Shown: positions 43,771 through 51,906 of the stretch, one piece after another
How positions within the stretch are numbered: position 1 is the first letter of the stretch
Layout of the letters: every line of letters starts with the position of its first letter
Origin: Pseudomonadota bacterium
GTDB lineage: Bacteria > Myxococcota_A > Polyangia > Haliangiales > Haliangiaceae
Direction: 5' to 3'
NCBI GenBank assembly: GCA_023428295.1
Contig: JAEYYV010000213.1
Location: 41,427-105,426, forward strand
DNA: 64,000 nucleotides
Notes under the pieces: model-generated
Told to the model about the DNA's origin: nothing
What the model saw: the letters and a program-made list of their open reading frames with translations, nothing else
Database searches by the model: none
Program-made: the position numbers and the translations under genes

Positions 43771-44619
43771 ATGCGGCATGTCCTTCTGTCTGTAGCGCTC
43801 GCGATGGTCCCCGTGACCGCGTCCGCGGATCGTCCGACCCCGCCGCCGGCAAAGAAGATGACGCCCGAGCAACGCATTCGCGAGCTCGAGCAACGCGTGC
43901 GCGATCTCGAGCGCGATCTGGCCGACGCGAGAGCGCAGCTCGCCAAGCAGCAGCCGCCAGCGCCGGTCCCGTCGCGCCCGCATCTCGACCAAGCCAAGCG
44001 CTATCCCGTCCCGCTCGACGACTCGCCGGCGCTCGGGCCGTCGCAAGCGCCGATCACGATCGTCGCCGCGCTGCAGTTTCCGGAGCCGTACACGCACAAA
44101 GCATGGCCCACGCTGATGCAGATCCTGAGAGAGAACCGCGACGTCCGCATCGTCGTGAAGAGCTTCGTCGTGCATCCCAAGCACGGCCGCTCGACGATCG
44201 CCGCCTGTGCCGTGGCGATGCAGGGCGATCTCGATCGCATGGAGGCCGCGATCTACGACGCCGCACAGCAGCCGGATCCCGCCGGGGCGGCGCCGTCGTG
44301 GGGTCTGCGCGAGATCGTGGACAGCGAAGCTCGCGAGCTCGCGCGCGCGCTGCGCGTGAACCTGAGGCAATACGATCGCGATCTCCAGATCTGCGAAGCG
44401 GGACAGCAGCGAGACATCGCGATGTTCACCGCGCTCGGCCAGGGCGCCGTGCCTGTCTTCTGGATCAACGGTCGTCCGCTGTCCGGCGCGCAGGGGATCG
44501 AGAGCTTCAATGTGGTCCTACGCGAGGAGCGCGAAGCGTGGAAGAAGGCGAAGGCCGCTGGCGCTCGCTTGGACGGCTACTACGAAAAAGTAACGTCGAA
44601 GAAGCCCAACCCGTACTGA
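43771..44619 (+). CDS. DsbA-like thioredoxin-fold protein without active-site cysteines
   Basis: This 282-residue protein has a signal peptide (MRHVLLSVALAMVPVTASAD), a coiled coil at about 35-65 (RIRELEQRVRDLERDLADAR) and a DsbA/thioredoxin_4 domain (about 92-250). Where the CxxC motif should follow the first strand it reads LQFPEPYTHKAWP, so no redox pair exists. The cis-Pro loop is kept (GAVPVFWINGR). It may bind or chaperone envelope proteins and is not expected to oxidise them. It is 17 bases after the phosphohydrolase. A much longer frame from 41854 overlaps that gene and is rejected. Confidence 0.78.
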   Translation: MRHVLLSVALAMVPVTASADRPTPPPAKKMTPEQRIRELEQRVRDLERDLADARAQLAKQQPPAPVPSRPHLDQAKRYPVPLDDSPALGPSQAPITIVAALQFPEPYTHKAWPTLMQILRENRDVRIVVKSFVVHPKHGRSTIAACAVAMQGDLDRMEAAIYDAAQQPDPAGAAPSWGLREIVDSEARELARALRVNLRQYDRDLQICEAGQQRDIAMFTALGQGAVPVFWINGRPLSGAQGIESFNVVLREEREAWKKAKAAGARLDGYYEKVTSKKPNPY

Positions 44620-44625
44620 CCCCGT

Positions 44626-44631
44626 TATCGT
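44626..44631 (+). promoter_or_regulatory. -10 box for the yqhA-like gene (leaderless)
   Basis: TATCGT is followed by six bases and the GTG at 44638, in an 18-base gap on the same strand. It may add a separate promoter within the gene row. Confidence 0.4.
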
Positions 44632-44637
44632 GCGCAC

Positions 44638-45165
44638 GTGAGCCACAGCCCGATCCCGCAGGAGGAAGAGACCGACCTTCCGGGTCTGTTGCGCGCGCTC
44701 GGCGCGTTCCGCTGGCTCATGAGCCTCGCCGTCCTCGGCTGTCTCGTGATGGGTGTCGCGCTGCTCGTCCACACCGTCGTCGAGGTCGGCGTCGACATCT
44801 ACTACGTCATCAACAAAGGCGGCGGCACCGCGAAGGCCGGCAAGGCGCTCGCTGTCGCGACGATCGAGGTCGTCGATCGCTTCCTGCTCGCCGCTGTCGC
44901 CTTCATCGTCGCGCTCGGCTTGTGCAAGCTGTTCGTGAACCGTCGCGTCCCGGTGCCGGCCTGGCTCGAGATCGAGACGCTCGATCACCTGAAGGACAAG
45001 CTGCTTCGCGTCGTCATCGTGATCCTCGCGGTGGTGTTCCTCGGCCAAGTCGCCTCGTGGAACGGCGGGTACGAGATCCTGGCCGTCGGCGGATCGATCG
45101 CGGTGGTCGTCGCGTCGCTCTCGTACTTCCTGTTCGCAGCGCGCGGCGAAAAGTCAGGGCACTAG
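44638..45165 (+). CDS. YqhA-family (UPF0114) inner-membrane protein
   Basis: This 175-residue protein has four membrane helices (about 28-48, 75-100, 125-142 and 147-165) and the UPF0114/YqhA pattern: RWLMSLAVLGCLVMGVALLV at the first helix, VATIEVVDRFLLAAVAFIVA at the second and LDHLKDKLLRVVIVILAVVF at the third. The biochemical role of the family is not established. The GTG start lies 18 bases after the DsbA-like gene. Confidence 0.82.
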   Translation: MSHSPIPQEEETDLPGLLRALGAFRWLMSLAVLGCLVMGVALLVHTVVEVGVDIYYVINKGGGTAKAGKALAVATIEVVDRFLLAAVAFIVALGLCKLFVNRRVPVPAWLEIETLDHLKDKLLRVVIVILAVVFLGQVASWNGGYEILAVGGSIAVVVASLSYFLFAARGEKSGH

Positions 45166-45170
45166 CCCCA

Positions 45171-45195
45171 CACTCGTGTCTCGTTGGCACGAGTG
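45171..45195. terminator. Hairpin between yqhA-like and gspD genes
   Basis: CACTCGTG-(9 bases)-CACGAGTG is a perfect eight-pair stem directly after the yqhA-like stop. It has no T-tract. The remaining 50 bases before gspD hold a TTAGCGACT stretch that might be a -10 region. Confidence 0.5.
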
Positions 45196-45247
45196 ACCGG
45201 CGCAGCCGCGTGGCATCGCGCAGTTAGCGACTGGCGCGCCGCTTGGA

Positions 45248-47455
45248 ATGCGCAGAGGCATGCGTGTTCGCGTGACAGCTCTGATGACGGCGGCGCTCGT
45301 GGTTGGATGGCTCTCGTCGGTGGCGAGCGCCGAGACGGCGTCCGCGAGCGAGCTACCCGCTCCCGGCGAGGACGAGAAGCTGTACTCGTGCAAGAAGAGC
45401 GCGAGCTCGCTCGAGGTCACGTTCAAGCCCGAGACCGAGGTGAAGGATCTCGTCACGTGGGTGATGGGCTTCACGTGCAAGAACTTCATCTACGCGCCGC
45501 ACATCGTGGCGCAGGGACGCAAGCTGACGATCGTCGCGCCGTCGAAGATGACGGTGCAGGAAGCGTATCGCTTGTTCCTCGCGTCGCTGGCCACGCTCGG
45601 CCTCACCGTGGTGCCGCAAGGCAACATCGTGAAGATCGTCGAGTCGAACACCGCGAAGCACCTGCCCGTGCCGATGCTGAAGAACGGCTCGCCGGACAAC
45701 ACCGATCAGCTCGTGCGTTACGTGCTGCGCCCGCAGTACATGGCGGCCGACGCGCTCGCCAAAGCCATCGGCGCCGTGAAGAGCGACCCGGGTGAGATCA
45801 TCGTCGCGGGCTCGCTGCTGCTGATCGTCGATTACGGCACGCACGTGCGCGACATGCTGTCGATCGCGAAGCTCGTCGACGTGCCGAGTGGCAGCGAAGG
45901 CGTCTACACGATCCCGCTCATGCACGCGGACGCGACGAAGCTCCTGCCCAAGCTCACCGCGATCCTCGGCATGGACGGCGGCGCCCCGACGCCGGCTGGC
46001 AAGAGTGCACCGCTGTCGAGTGACGTACAGACCGTGGCGCCGTCGAAGATCCTCGTCGACGAGCGCACGAACACGCTGATCGTCGCCGCGAGTGCGGCCG
46101 CGTACGAGCGCGTGAAGGCGCTCGTGGAGCGCTTGGACATCACGCTCGACATCGAGGGAGGCAGCTCGATCCACGTGTACCCGCTCGGCAGCGCGATCGC
46201 CGAGGAGGTCGCGAAGACGCTCAACGACGCGATCCAGAAGACACAGTCGAGCGCCCCGACCGGCCCACAGCGAGGGCCGCAACCCGCGTCACCGACGACG
46301 GGACTCGGCGAGGGCCTCGAAGGTCGCGCGCAAGTCGTGGCGGACAAGCCGACGAACAAGCTCATCGTCGTGTCGAGCGGTCGCGACTTCATCGCGCTCA
46401 AGGAGGTGATCAAGGAGCTCGATCAGCCGCGGCGTCAGGTCTACATCGAGGCGCTGATCCTCGAGGTCAACATGGGCAACGATCGAGCCTTCGGCATCTC
46501 CACGCATACAGGGACGTCGGTCGGCTCGTCGGGCTCGTCGGTAGCCCTGGGAGGAATCCAGCTCCCGACGAGCGATATCGGGGTGCGGTCGGTGGAGCCA
46601 GGATCACTGGCGACCGCGAGCGGCCTCATCGGCGGAATCCTCGGTAAGACGCTGCCCGGATCCGAGGCGCTGCTCGGCACGAGCATCCCGTCGTTCGGCA
46701 TCCTGATGCAGGCACTCGCGCATCGCTCGAACACGAACATCTTGTCAGCGCCGAGCATCATCGCGCTCGACAACGAAGAGGCGAAGTACAAGGTCGGCAC
46801 GAACATCCCGTACTCGAGAGGTGTCATCCCGACGACGACGCTGACGCAGAATGCGCCGGTCAGCACCAACATCGATCGCAAGGATCTCGTCCTCGAGCTC
46901 AAGATCAAGCCGCACATCTCGACGGGCGATCAGGTGCTGCTCGAGATCGTGCATGAAGCGAACGACTTCGGCGAGGACCTCGCGCTCGGCCCGAGCTGGG
47001 CGACGCGCGGGTTCGAGACGCGCGCCGTGGTGAAGGATCAGCAGACGTTTGTCCTCGGCGGACTGATGCAGGAGAAGGAGATCTTCAAGACGACGCAGAT
47101 CCCGGTCATCGGTGACATCCCGATCATCGGTCACCTCTTCAAGTCGCAGACCAAGACCAAGAAGAAGACGAACCTCATCATCATGCTCACGCCCTACATC
47201 ATCAAAGACGATCTCGATCTCGAGGCGATCCGCGAGCGGCGCATGCGCGAGCACGACGAGTACACGAAGTCACTGCGCACGTTCGAGGAGCTGCGGTTCC
47301 AGCCGCGCATCGACTATCGCCGCAAGCGCGGGCTCGTCGAGGACATCAATCGCACGGTGCAGCAGGTCGAGACGGATCGCGAAGCGCTCGAGATTCTGAA
47401 GCGCCCCGAGCCGATGAAGACCGGTCCGGTGCAGGTGCCCGCTCACGCGGAGTAG
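45248..47455 (+). CDS. gspD: Type II secretion system secretin GspD (isolated gene)
   Basis: This 735-residue protein has a signal peptide (about 1-28; a second ATG at 45260 is possible). The N0 domain has two Cys residues (YSCKKSASSLEV, GFTCKNFIYAPHI). N1-N3 repeats lie at about 150-410 (VRYVLRPQYMAADALAKAIG, then ERLDITLDIEG). The secretin core has IEALILEVNMG and VIGDIPIIGHLFKSQTKTKK. A long charged C-terminus (about 660-735) may bind a pilotin. It forms the outer-membrane pore for type II secretion. No other gsp gene is near: the next gene is convergent and overlaps by 13 bases. Confidence 0.92.
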   Translation: MRRGMRVRVTALMTAALVVGWLSSVASAETASASELPAPGEDEKLYSCKKSASSLEVTFKPETEVKDLVTWVMGFTCKNFIYAPHIVAQGRKLTIVAPSKMTVQEAYRLFLASLATLGLTVVPQGNIVKIVESNTAKHLPVPMLKNGSPDNTDQLVRYVLRPQYMAADALAKAIGAVKSDPGEIIVAGSLLLIVDYGTHVRDMLSIAKLVDVPSGSEGVYTIPLMHADATKLLPKLTAILGMDGGAPTPAGKSAPLSSDVQTVAPSKILVDERTNTLIVAASAAAYERVKALVERLDITLDIEGGSSIHVYPLGSAIAEEVAKTLNDAIQKTQSSAPTGPQRGPQPASPTTGLGEGLEGRAQVVADKPTNKLIVVSSGRDFIALKEVIKELDQPRRQVYIEALILEVNMGNDRAFGISTHTGTSVGSSGSSVALGGIQLPTSDIGVRSVEPGSLATASGLIGGILGKTLPGSEALLGTSIPSFGILMQALAHRSNTNILSAPSIIALDNEEAKYKVGTNIPYSRGVIPTTTLTQNAPVSTNIDRKDLVLELKIKPHISTGDQVLLEIVHEANDFGEDLALGPSWATRGFETRAVVKDQQTFVLGGLMQEKEIFKTTQIPVIGDIPIIGHLFKSQTKTKKKTNLIIMLTPYIIKDDLDLEAIRERRMREHDEYTKSLRTFEELRFQPRIDYRRKRGLVEDINRTVQQVETDREALEILKRPEPMKTGPVQVPAHAE

Positions 47456-49326
47456 ACACACCAGCGGCGCACTTTGACGACGTCAGGCAGCGCCTTCGAC
47501 GTGTACTCGAGCTCTTCGCACGACGCGTTCGCGGCGGCGATCAGCTCGGCCACGCCCGTCGCGCGATACGTGCTCTCGCTCATCGCGATCTGGTAGCCCT
47601 CGGCGAGCGCTTGCAGCTTGGCGGCGATGTTGACCGTGCCGCCGAAGAAGTCGGCGTTGGCGTTGAGGCGCACCGCGATGCACGGGCCCGTGTTGAGTGA
47701 GATGCGGAGGCGGATCGGCGTGTCCTTGCGGTCGGGGTGAAACGCTTGATGGATCTTGTACGACGCGCGCACGGCATCGACGGGAGATCCGAACGTCGCC
47801 ATCACGGCATCACCGATCGTCTTCACGACAGCGCCGCGACACTCGGCGACGATCGCGAAGACCTCGTCGAAGTGTTTCTTGATCTCGACGAACGCGGCCG
47901 GATCACCGTGCGTGGCATAGAACGCGGTCGAGCCGACGACATCGGTGAACAGCAGCGTCTGCTCGCCCACGCCGAGGCGCACGTCCGCGCCGATGTAATC
48001 CGCGCTGAACAGATCGCGGAAGTCCTGGAACGAGAGCAGCTTGCCGGCGCGCAGCGCGTGATCGCTCCACTTCGCTTCTTCGATCTGGAACTGCAAGGGG
48101 GCGTCGGTCTCGTTGCCGAGCTCGATCTTCGAGCGCGGCGTTCCACGGACGATCTCGCCCTCGGGCAGCATCTGCCACGGCACGACATCCGCGCCCTCGT
48201 CGCCGATGTCGAGGTACCAGCCGCCTTGGTGATCGCGCCACACCACGTAACGACCGGGCGCGAGGTTTGGCTCGACGGTCACGGTGGAGTGCGCGGGTAC
48301 GTCGAGCTGCACGCGAATGTGATCTTTGCGCGCGGGCTCGGCGCTGCAGTACAGCAGCTCGGGCACGTCGCGGATCGACGAGTGAACGTGAAACGTGACC
48401 TCGACCGTCTCGATCTTGTCGGTCGTGAACTGGATGTCGCACGCCTCGCAATGCGCGTGCGCGGTGAGGGATGACAGCGAGTCGAGCTCGTCGCGCACAC
48501 CGCGGCAGTGCGGGCACACGGTGTCCCACGACATGCGCAGCAGCCCTCGTCTCGTCGCGTGCAGGGCGACACGGAGCAAGTCGTCCTCGGGCAGCTTCCA
48601 CACGCGCGCGCGTTCGCGGATCTGGATGCGATGCAGCTCGGTGTCGTCACCGGTGCGGATCCAATCGATCAGCGCGTCGACGCTCTCCTCGGGCAAGCCC
48701 TCCTCGAGGAGCGCGGCGCGCTGTTTCTCGAGGCGCTGCTGTGCATCCTCGGACAGCGCGGGCGGCGGAAGCATCAGTACGTCGGGGCGCAAGCGATCGA
48801 GCTGCTGCGCGAGCGCGGGAATGACCCGGCGATACGCGCGCTCGATCGTCGGGAAGCCGAGGCGCAGCGCGGCCGATCCGAACGCGCCGCGTGGAACCGC
48901 GCCGAAGTAGAGATAGAGGCGGCATCCCGTCGACGTCGGCTCCACGCGATGGATCGCGTACATCACCTTCATGAAGCCGCGCTCGTAGAGGCGCGTGCAG
49001 GTGAGCCACTGATTCGCGACCCAGTTCCACGGGATCTCGCACCACTCGTGGCGAACGCCGCCCGGCCGGGAGCTGCCCCAGCGCTTGCCGTCGCGCTCCT
49101 CGAACATCATGACGGCGGTGCCGAGAGCACGGTTCATACGCGAGGTGTCCGCGATATGCGGCCAGATCGCCGAGGGCTCGCACGGCAGGTCAAACGTCCA
49201 CAATCGCTCGATGCGCCTGTCCTGCGCGTAGGCGGCCGGATAGGGATGGAATGCGAGCAGTTGCTCGACGGTGAGTGCGGGACCCGCCTCGCTGTTCCCT
49301 GCTAAGGTCGACTTCGAGGTCGCCAT
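47443..49326 (-). CDS. Class III adenylate/guanylate cyclase with DUF5939 domain and zinc ribbon
   Basis: This 627-residue protein has an N-terminal DUF5939-like / START-like region (about 20-190: RLWTFDLPCEPSAIWPHIAD, IPWNWVANQWLTC). A zinc-ribbon pair (CPHC and CEAC) lies at about 300-330. The cyclase domain follows from about 465: FTDVVGSTAFYATHGDP and VKTIGDAVMATFG give the metal Asp residues. Near the end it reads VNIAAKLQALA where most cyclases have Arg, so the transition-state Arg is Lys here; activity may be altered. The substrate (ATP or GTP) is unsettled. The ATG at 49326 overlaps the divergent gene's ATG, and TACACT lies nine bases upstream. Confidence 0.85.
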   Translation of the reverse strand: MATSKSTLAGNSEAGPALTVEQLLAFHPYPAAYAQDRRIERLWTFDLPCEPSAIWPHIADTSRMNRALGTAVMMFEERDGKRWGSSRPGGVRHEWCEIPWNWVANQWLTCTRLYERGFMKVMYAIHRVEPTSTGCRLYLYFGAVPRGAFGSAALRLGFPTIERAYRRVIPALAQQLDRLRPDVLMLPPPALSEDAQQRLEKQRAALLEEGLPEESVDALIDWIRTGDDTELHRIQIRERARVWKLPEDDLLRVALHATRRGLLRMSWDTVCPHCRGVRDELDSLSSLTAHAHCEACDIQFTTDKIETVEVTFHVHSSIRDVPELLYCSAEPARKDHIRVQLDVPAHSTVTVEPNLAPGRYVVWRDHQGGWYLDIGDEGADVVPWQMLPEGEIVRGTPRSKIELGNETDAPLQFQIEEAKWSDHALRAGKLLSFQDFRDLFSADYIGADVRLGVGEQTLLFTDVVGSTAFYATHGDPAAFVEIKKHFDEVFAIVAECRGAVVKTIGDAVMATFGSPVDAVRASYKIHQAFHPDRKDTPIRLRISLNTGPCIAVRLNANADFFGGTVNIAAKLQALAEGYQIAMSESTYRATGVAELIAAANASCEELEYTSKALPDVVKVRRWCVYSA

Positions 49327-51457
49327 GCCCACGACAGTGTATCGCAGCTGTCCGCTTTGCGAAGCCACGTGCGGAGTGGCGATCGACGTCGATGACGACA
49401 AGGTCATCGGCGTTCGCGGAGACGAGTCCGATCCGTTCAGCAAGGGCTACATCTGCCCGAAGGGCACGGCCCTCGCCGACCTGCACCACGATCCGGATCG
49501 CTTGAAGAAGCCGCTGCGGCGCGAAGGTTCCACGTGGGTCGAAATGGAGTGGGAGGAAGCGTTCGACCTCGTCGGTCAGAAGCTCACCGGCATTCGTCGC
49601 GCGTACGGTCGCGATGCGATCGCCGTCTATCAAGGCAACCCCACGGTCCACAACCTCGGCCTGCTCACGTACGGCCAGCTGCTGCTGCGCTCGCTCGGCA
49701 CGCGAAACATCTACTCGGCCACCTCGCTCGATCAGCTGCCGCACATGCTCGCGGCGCTCCAGATGTTCGGCAACCAGATCCTGGTCCCCGTGCCGGACAT
49801 CGATCGTACGGATCTCGTGATCTGTCTCGGCGCGAATCCGCTCGCCTCGAACGGCAGCCTCATGACCGCGCCGGACATCCGCGGGCGCCTCAAGGCGATC
49901 CGCGATCGCGGCGGCAAGGTGATCGTCCTCGATCCGCGTCGCACCGAGACGGCCGACAAAGCCGACGAGCATCTGTTCATTCGCCCGGGCACCGACGCGG
50001 TGCTGCTGCTCGCGATGGCCCATGTACTCTTCGCGGATGGGCTGCGTCCTGTGCGTGTCGAGCTCGCCGGCGTCGACGAGCTGCGCCTCGCCACCAAGCC
50101 GTGGACGCCCGAGCGTGCGGCGCCTGTCACCGGCATCACCGCCGACAATATTCGCCGCCTCGCGCGCGCCCTCGCATCCACGCAGCGCGCGGTGCTCTAC
50201 GGCCGCATCGGCGTGTGCACGCAAGAGTTCGGCGGACTCGCCGCGTGGCTGTGCTACGCACTGAACGCGTTGACCGGCCACCTCGACGAGCCGGGCGGCC
50301 TGATGTTCAGCACGCCCGCCGTGGATCCGATTCCGCTCGCGAACATGATCGGCTTCGACGGCGGCTTCGCGCGCTGGCGCTCGCGTGTCTCCGGCAAGCC
50401 CGAGTTCGGCGGCGAGCTGCCCATGACCGCGCTCGCAGAGGAGATCGAGACGCCGGGCAACGGCGAGGACAAGGTGCAGATCCGCGCGCTGATCACGAGC
50501 GCCGGCAACCCCGTGCTCTCGGCGCCTGGCGGTCCGCGTCTCGAGAGAGCGTTCGGCACGCTCGACTTCATGGTGTCGATCGATCCGTACCTGAACGAGA
50601 CCACGCGTCTCGCGCACGTGATCCTTCCGCCGACGAGCGTCCTCGAGCGCTCGCACTACGACCTGGCGCTCAACGCGTTCGCCGTGCGCAACATCGCGAA
50701 GTACTCGCCGCCCACGTTCGAGCGCTCGGCGGACACACGTCACGATTGGGAGATCTGTCTCGCGCTCTGGCGACGCGTGGGCGTGCCGAACCGCCTCGGT
50801 CCCGGCGCGAAGCTCGTCGAGAAGCTCGCCACCGCGGTGGGCCCGGAGATCGTGATCGATATCGGCCTGCGCGCGGGACCGTACGGCCTGTTCCGCGGCG
50901 GCCTCTCGATCGCGAAGCTGCGCGCGGAGCCGCACGGCGTGGATCTCGGCCCGCTGGAGTCGCGCCTGCCCGCGCGGTTGTCGACAAAGGACAAGACGGT
51001 GCACGTCGCGCCGTCGATCTATCTCGCCGACCTCGCGCGCCTCGAGCAGCGCATGGGGACGTCGACGAGTGGGCTCGTGCTCATCGGCCGCCGTCATCTG
51101 CGCAGCAACAACTCGTGGATGCACAACAGCGAGCGTCTCGTGAAGGGCCCCGATCGCTGCACCGTGATGATGCATCCCGACGATGCAGCAGCGCGCTCGC
51201 TCACCGACGGTGCGGTCGCGCGTGTGTCCACCAAGACCGGCGCGATCGATCTCTCCGTCGAGATCACCGACGCGATGATGCCGGGCGTGGTGTCCGTTCC
51301 GCACGGCTGGGGCCACACACGAAGAGGCTCGCGCCTCCGCGTCGCCGAGTCCGTGCCCGGCGCGTCGGTGAACGACATCCTCGATCCCTCGATAATCGAC
51401 GAGCTCTCCGGCACGAGCGTGCTCACCGGTCAGCCCGTGGAGGTGCGCGCCAAATGA
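49325..51457 (+). CDS. Molybdopterin (bis-MGD) dependent oxidoreductase
   Basis: This 710-residue protein has the N-terminal 4Fe-4S motif Cys9-x2-Cys12-x3-Cys16-x27-Cys44 (CPLCEATC to YICPKG). It continues with bis-MGD binding blocks (RTDLVICLGANPLASNGSLM, GGKVIVLDPRRTETAD) and the C-terminal dinucleotide-binding domain (HNSERLVKGPDRCTVMMHPD, GVVSVPHGWGH). There is no Tat leader, so it is cytoplasmic. At the metal-ligand region it reads YSATSLDQLPHML, with Ser/Asp and no Cys or Sec; the substrate is unknown. The ATG at 49325 has GAGG upstream and TAAGGT at 49303-49308. It is coupled to a globin gene (ATGA). Confidence 0.88.
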   Translation: MPTTVYRSCPLCEATCGVAIDVDDDKVIGVRGDESDPFSKGYICPKGTALADLHHDPDRLKKPLRREGSTWVEMEWEEAFDLVGQKLTGIRRAYGRDAIAVYQGNPTVHNLGLLTYGQLLLRSLGTRNIYSATSLDQLPHMLAALQMFGNQILVPVPDIDRTDLVICLGANPLASNGSLMTAPDIRGRLKAIRDRGGKVIVLDPRRTETADKADEHLFIRPGTDAVLLLAMAHVLFADGLRPVRVELAGVDELRLATKPWTPERAAPVTGITADNIRRLARALASTQRAVLYGRIGVCTQEFGGLAAWLCYALNALTGHLDEPGGLMFSTPAVDPIPLANMIGFDGGFARWRSRVSGKPEFGGELPMTALAEEIETPGNGEDKVQIRALITSAGNPVLSAPGGPRLERAFGTLDFMVSIDPYLNETTRLAHVILPPTSVLERSHYDLALNAFAVRNIAKYSPPTFERSADTRHDWEICLALWRRVGVPNRLGPGAKLVEKLATAVGPEIVIDIGLRAGPYGLFRGGLSIAKLRAEPHGVDLGPLESRLPARLSTKDKTVHVAPSIYLADLARLEQRMGTSTSGLVLIGRRHLRSNNSWMHNSERLVKGPDRCTVMMHPDDAAARSLTDGAVARVSTKTGAIDLSVEITDAMMPGVVSVPHGWGHTRRGSRLRVAESVPGASVNDILDPSIIDELSGTSVLTGQPVEVRAK
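49336..49341 (-). promoter_or_regulatory. -10 box for the cyclase gene, inside the divergent coding region
   Basis: TACACT is followed by nine bases and the ATG at 49326. The box lies within the first codons of the oxidoreductase gene on the other strand. Confidence 0.4.
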
Positions 51458-51906
51458 GCGAGCTGTTCGACAAGATCGGCGGCGACAAGCTGCGCGCCGT
51501 CATCACCGACTTCTACGACCGCATCTTCCGCGACGTGATGATCGGCTTCATGTTCCAGGGCAAGGACAAGCAACAGCTGATCGATCGCGAGTGGGAGTTC
51601 GCCGCGAACTTCCTCGGCGCGCCCGATGTGAAGTACACGGGCCGCCCGCTGCGCACGGCGCACGCGAACCACACGATCTTCGGTGGCCACTTCGAGCGGC
51701 GCTTGCAGATCCTCCGCGAGGCGATGAGCGATCACGACGTGGACCCCAACGTGCAGAAGTCCTGGATCGATCACACGAACGCGCTGCGCTCTCAGATCAC
51801 GCGCGACAAAGGCAGCGAGTGCAAAGACACCGCCGAAACCCGTCCCAAGCTCGCGATCGCAAAGCCCGACGACCCGGACAAGCCGATCAAGCTCGGTCGA
51901 CGCTGA
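51454..51906 (+). CDS. Truncated hemoglobin-like protein
   Basis: This 150-residue protein has the truncated globin pattern: MSELFDKIGGDKLRAVITDF, DRIFRDVMIGFMFQGKDKQQ, a FLGAP segment, and the proximal region RTAHANHTIFGGHFERRLQI with His residues able to bind heme. The C-terminal 35 residues are a charged, Pro-rich tail (KPDDPDKPIKLGRR) beyond the usual globin length. The start overlaps the oxidoreductase stop (ATGA), so the two are made together. It may deliver or scavenge O2 or NO near the molybdoenzyme, or pass electrons. It ends one base before the convergent ppc. Confidence 0.82.
   Translation: MSELFDKIGGDKLRAVITDFYDRIFRDVMIGFMFQGKDKQQLIDREWEFAANFLGAPDVKYTGRPLRTAHANHTIFGGHFERRLQILREAMSDHDVDPNVQKSWIDHTNALRSQITRDKGSECKDTAETRPKLAIAKPDDPDKPIKLGRR

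Noticed and set aside
45184..45200. TTGGCACGAGTG as a sigma-54 -24 element before gspD
   Set aside because: The -24 block is perfect, but no GC-containing -12 follows at the right spacing. The bases belong to the hairpin at 45171-45195.
49190..51316. Long minus-strand frame opposite the molybdenum oxidoreductase
   Set aside because: Shadow composition only; the plus strand has the Fe-S and bis-MGD motifs.
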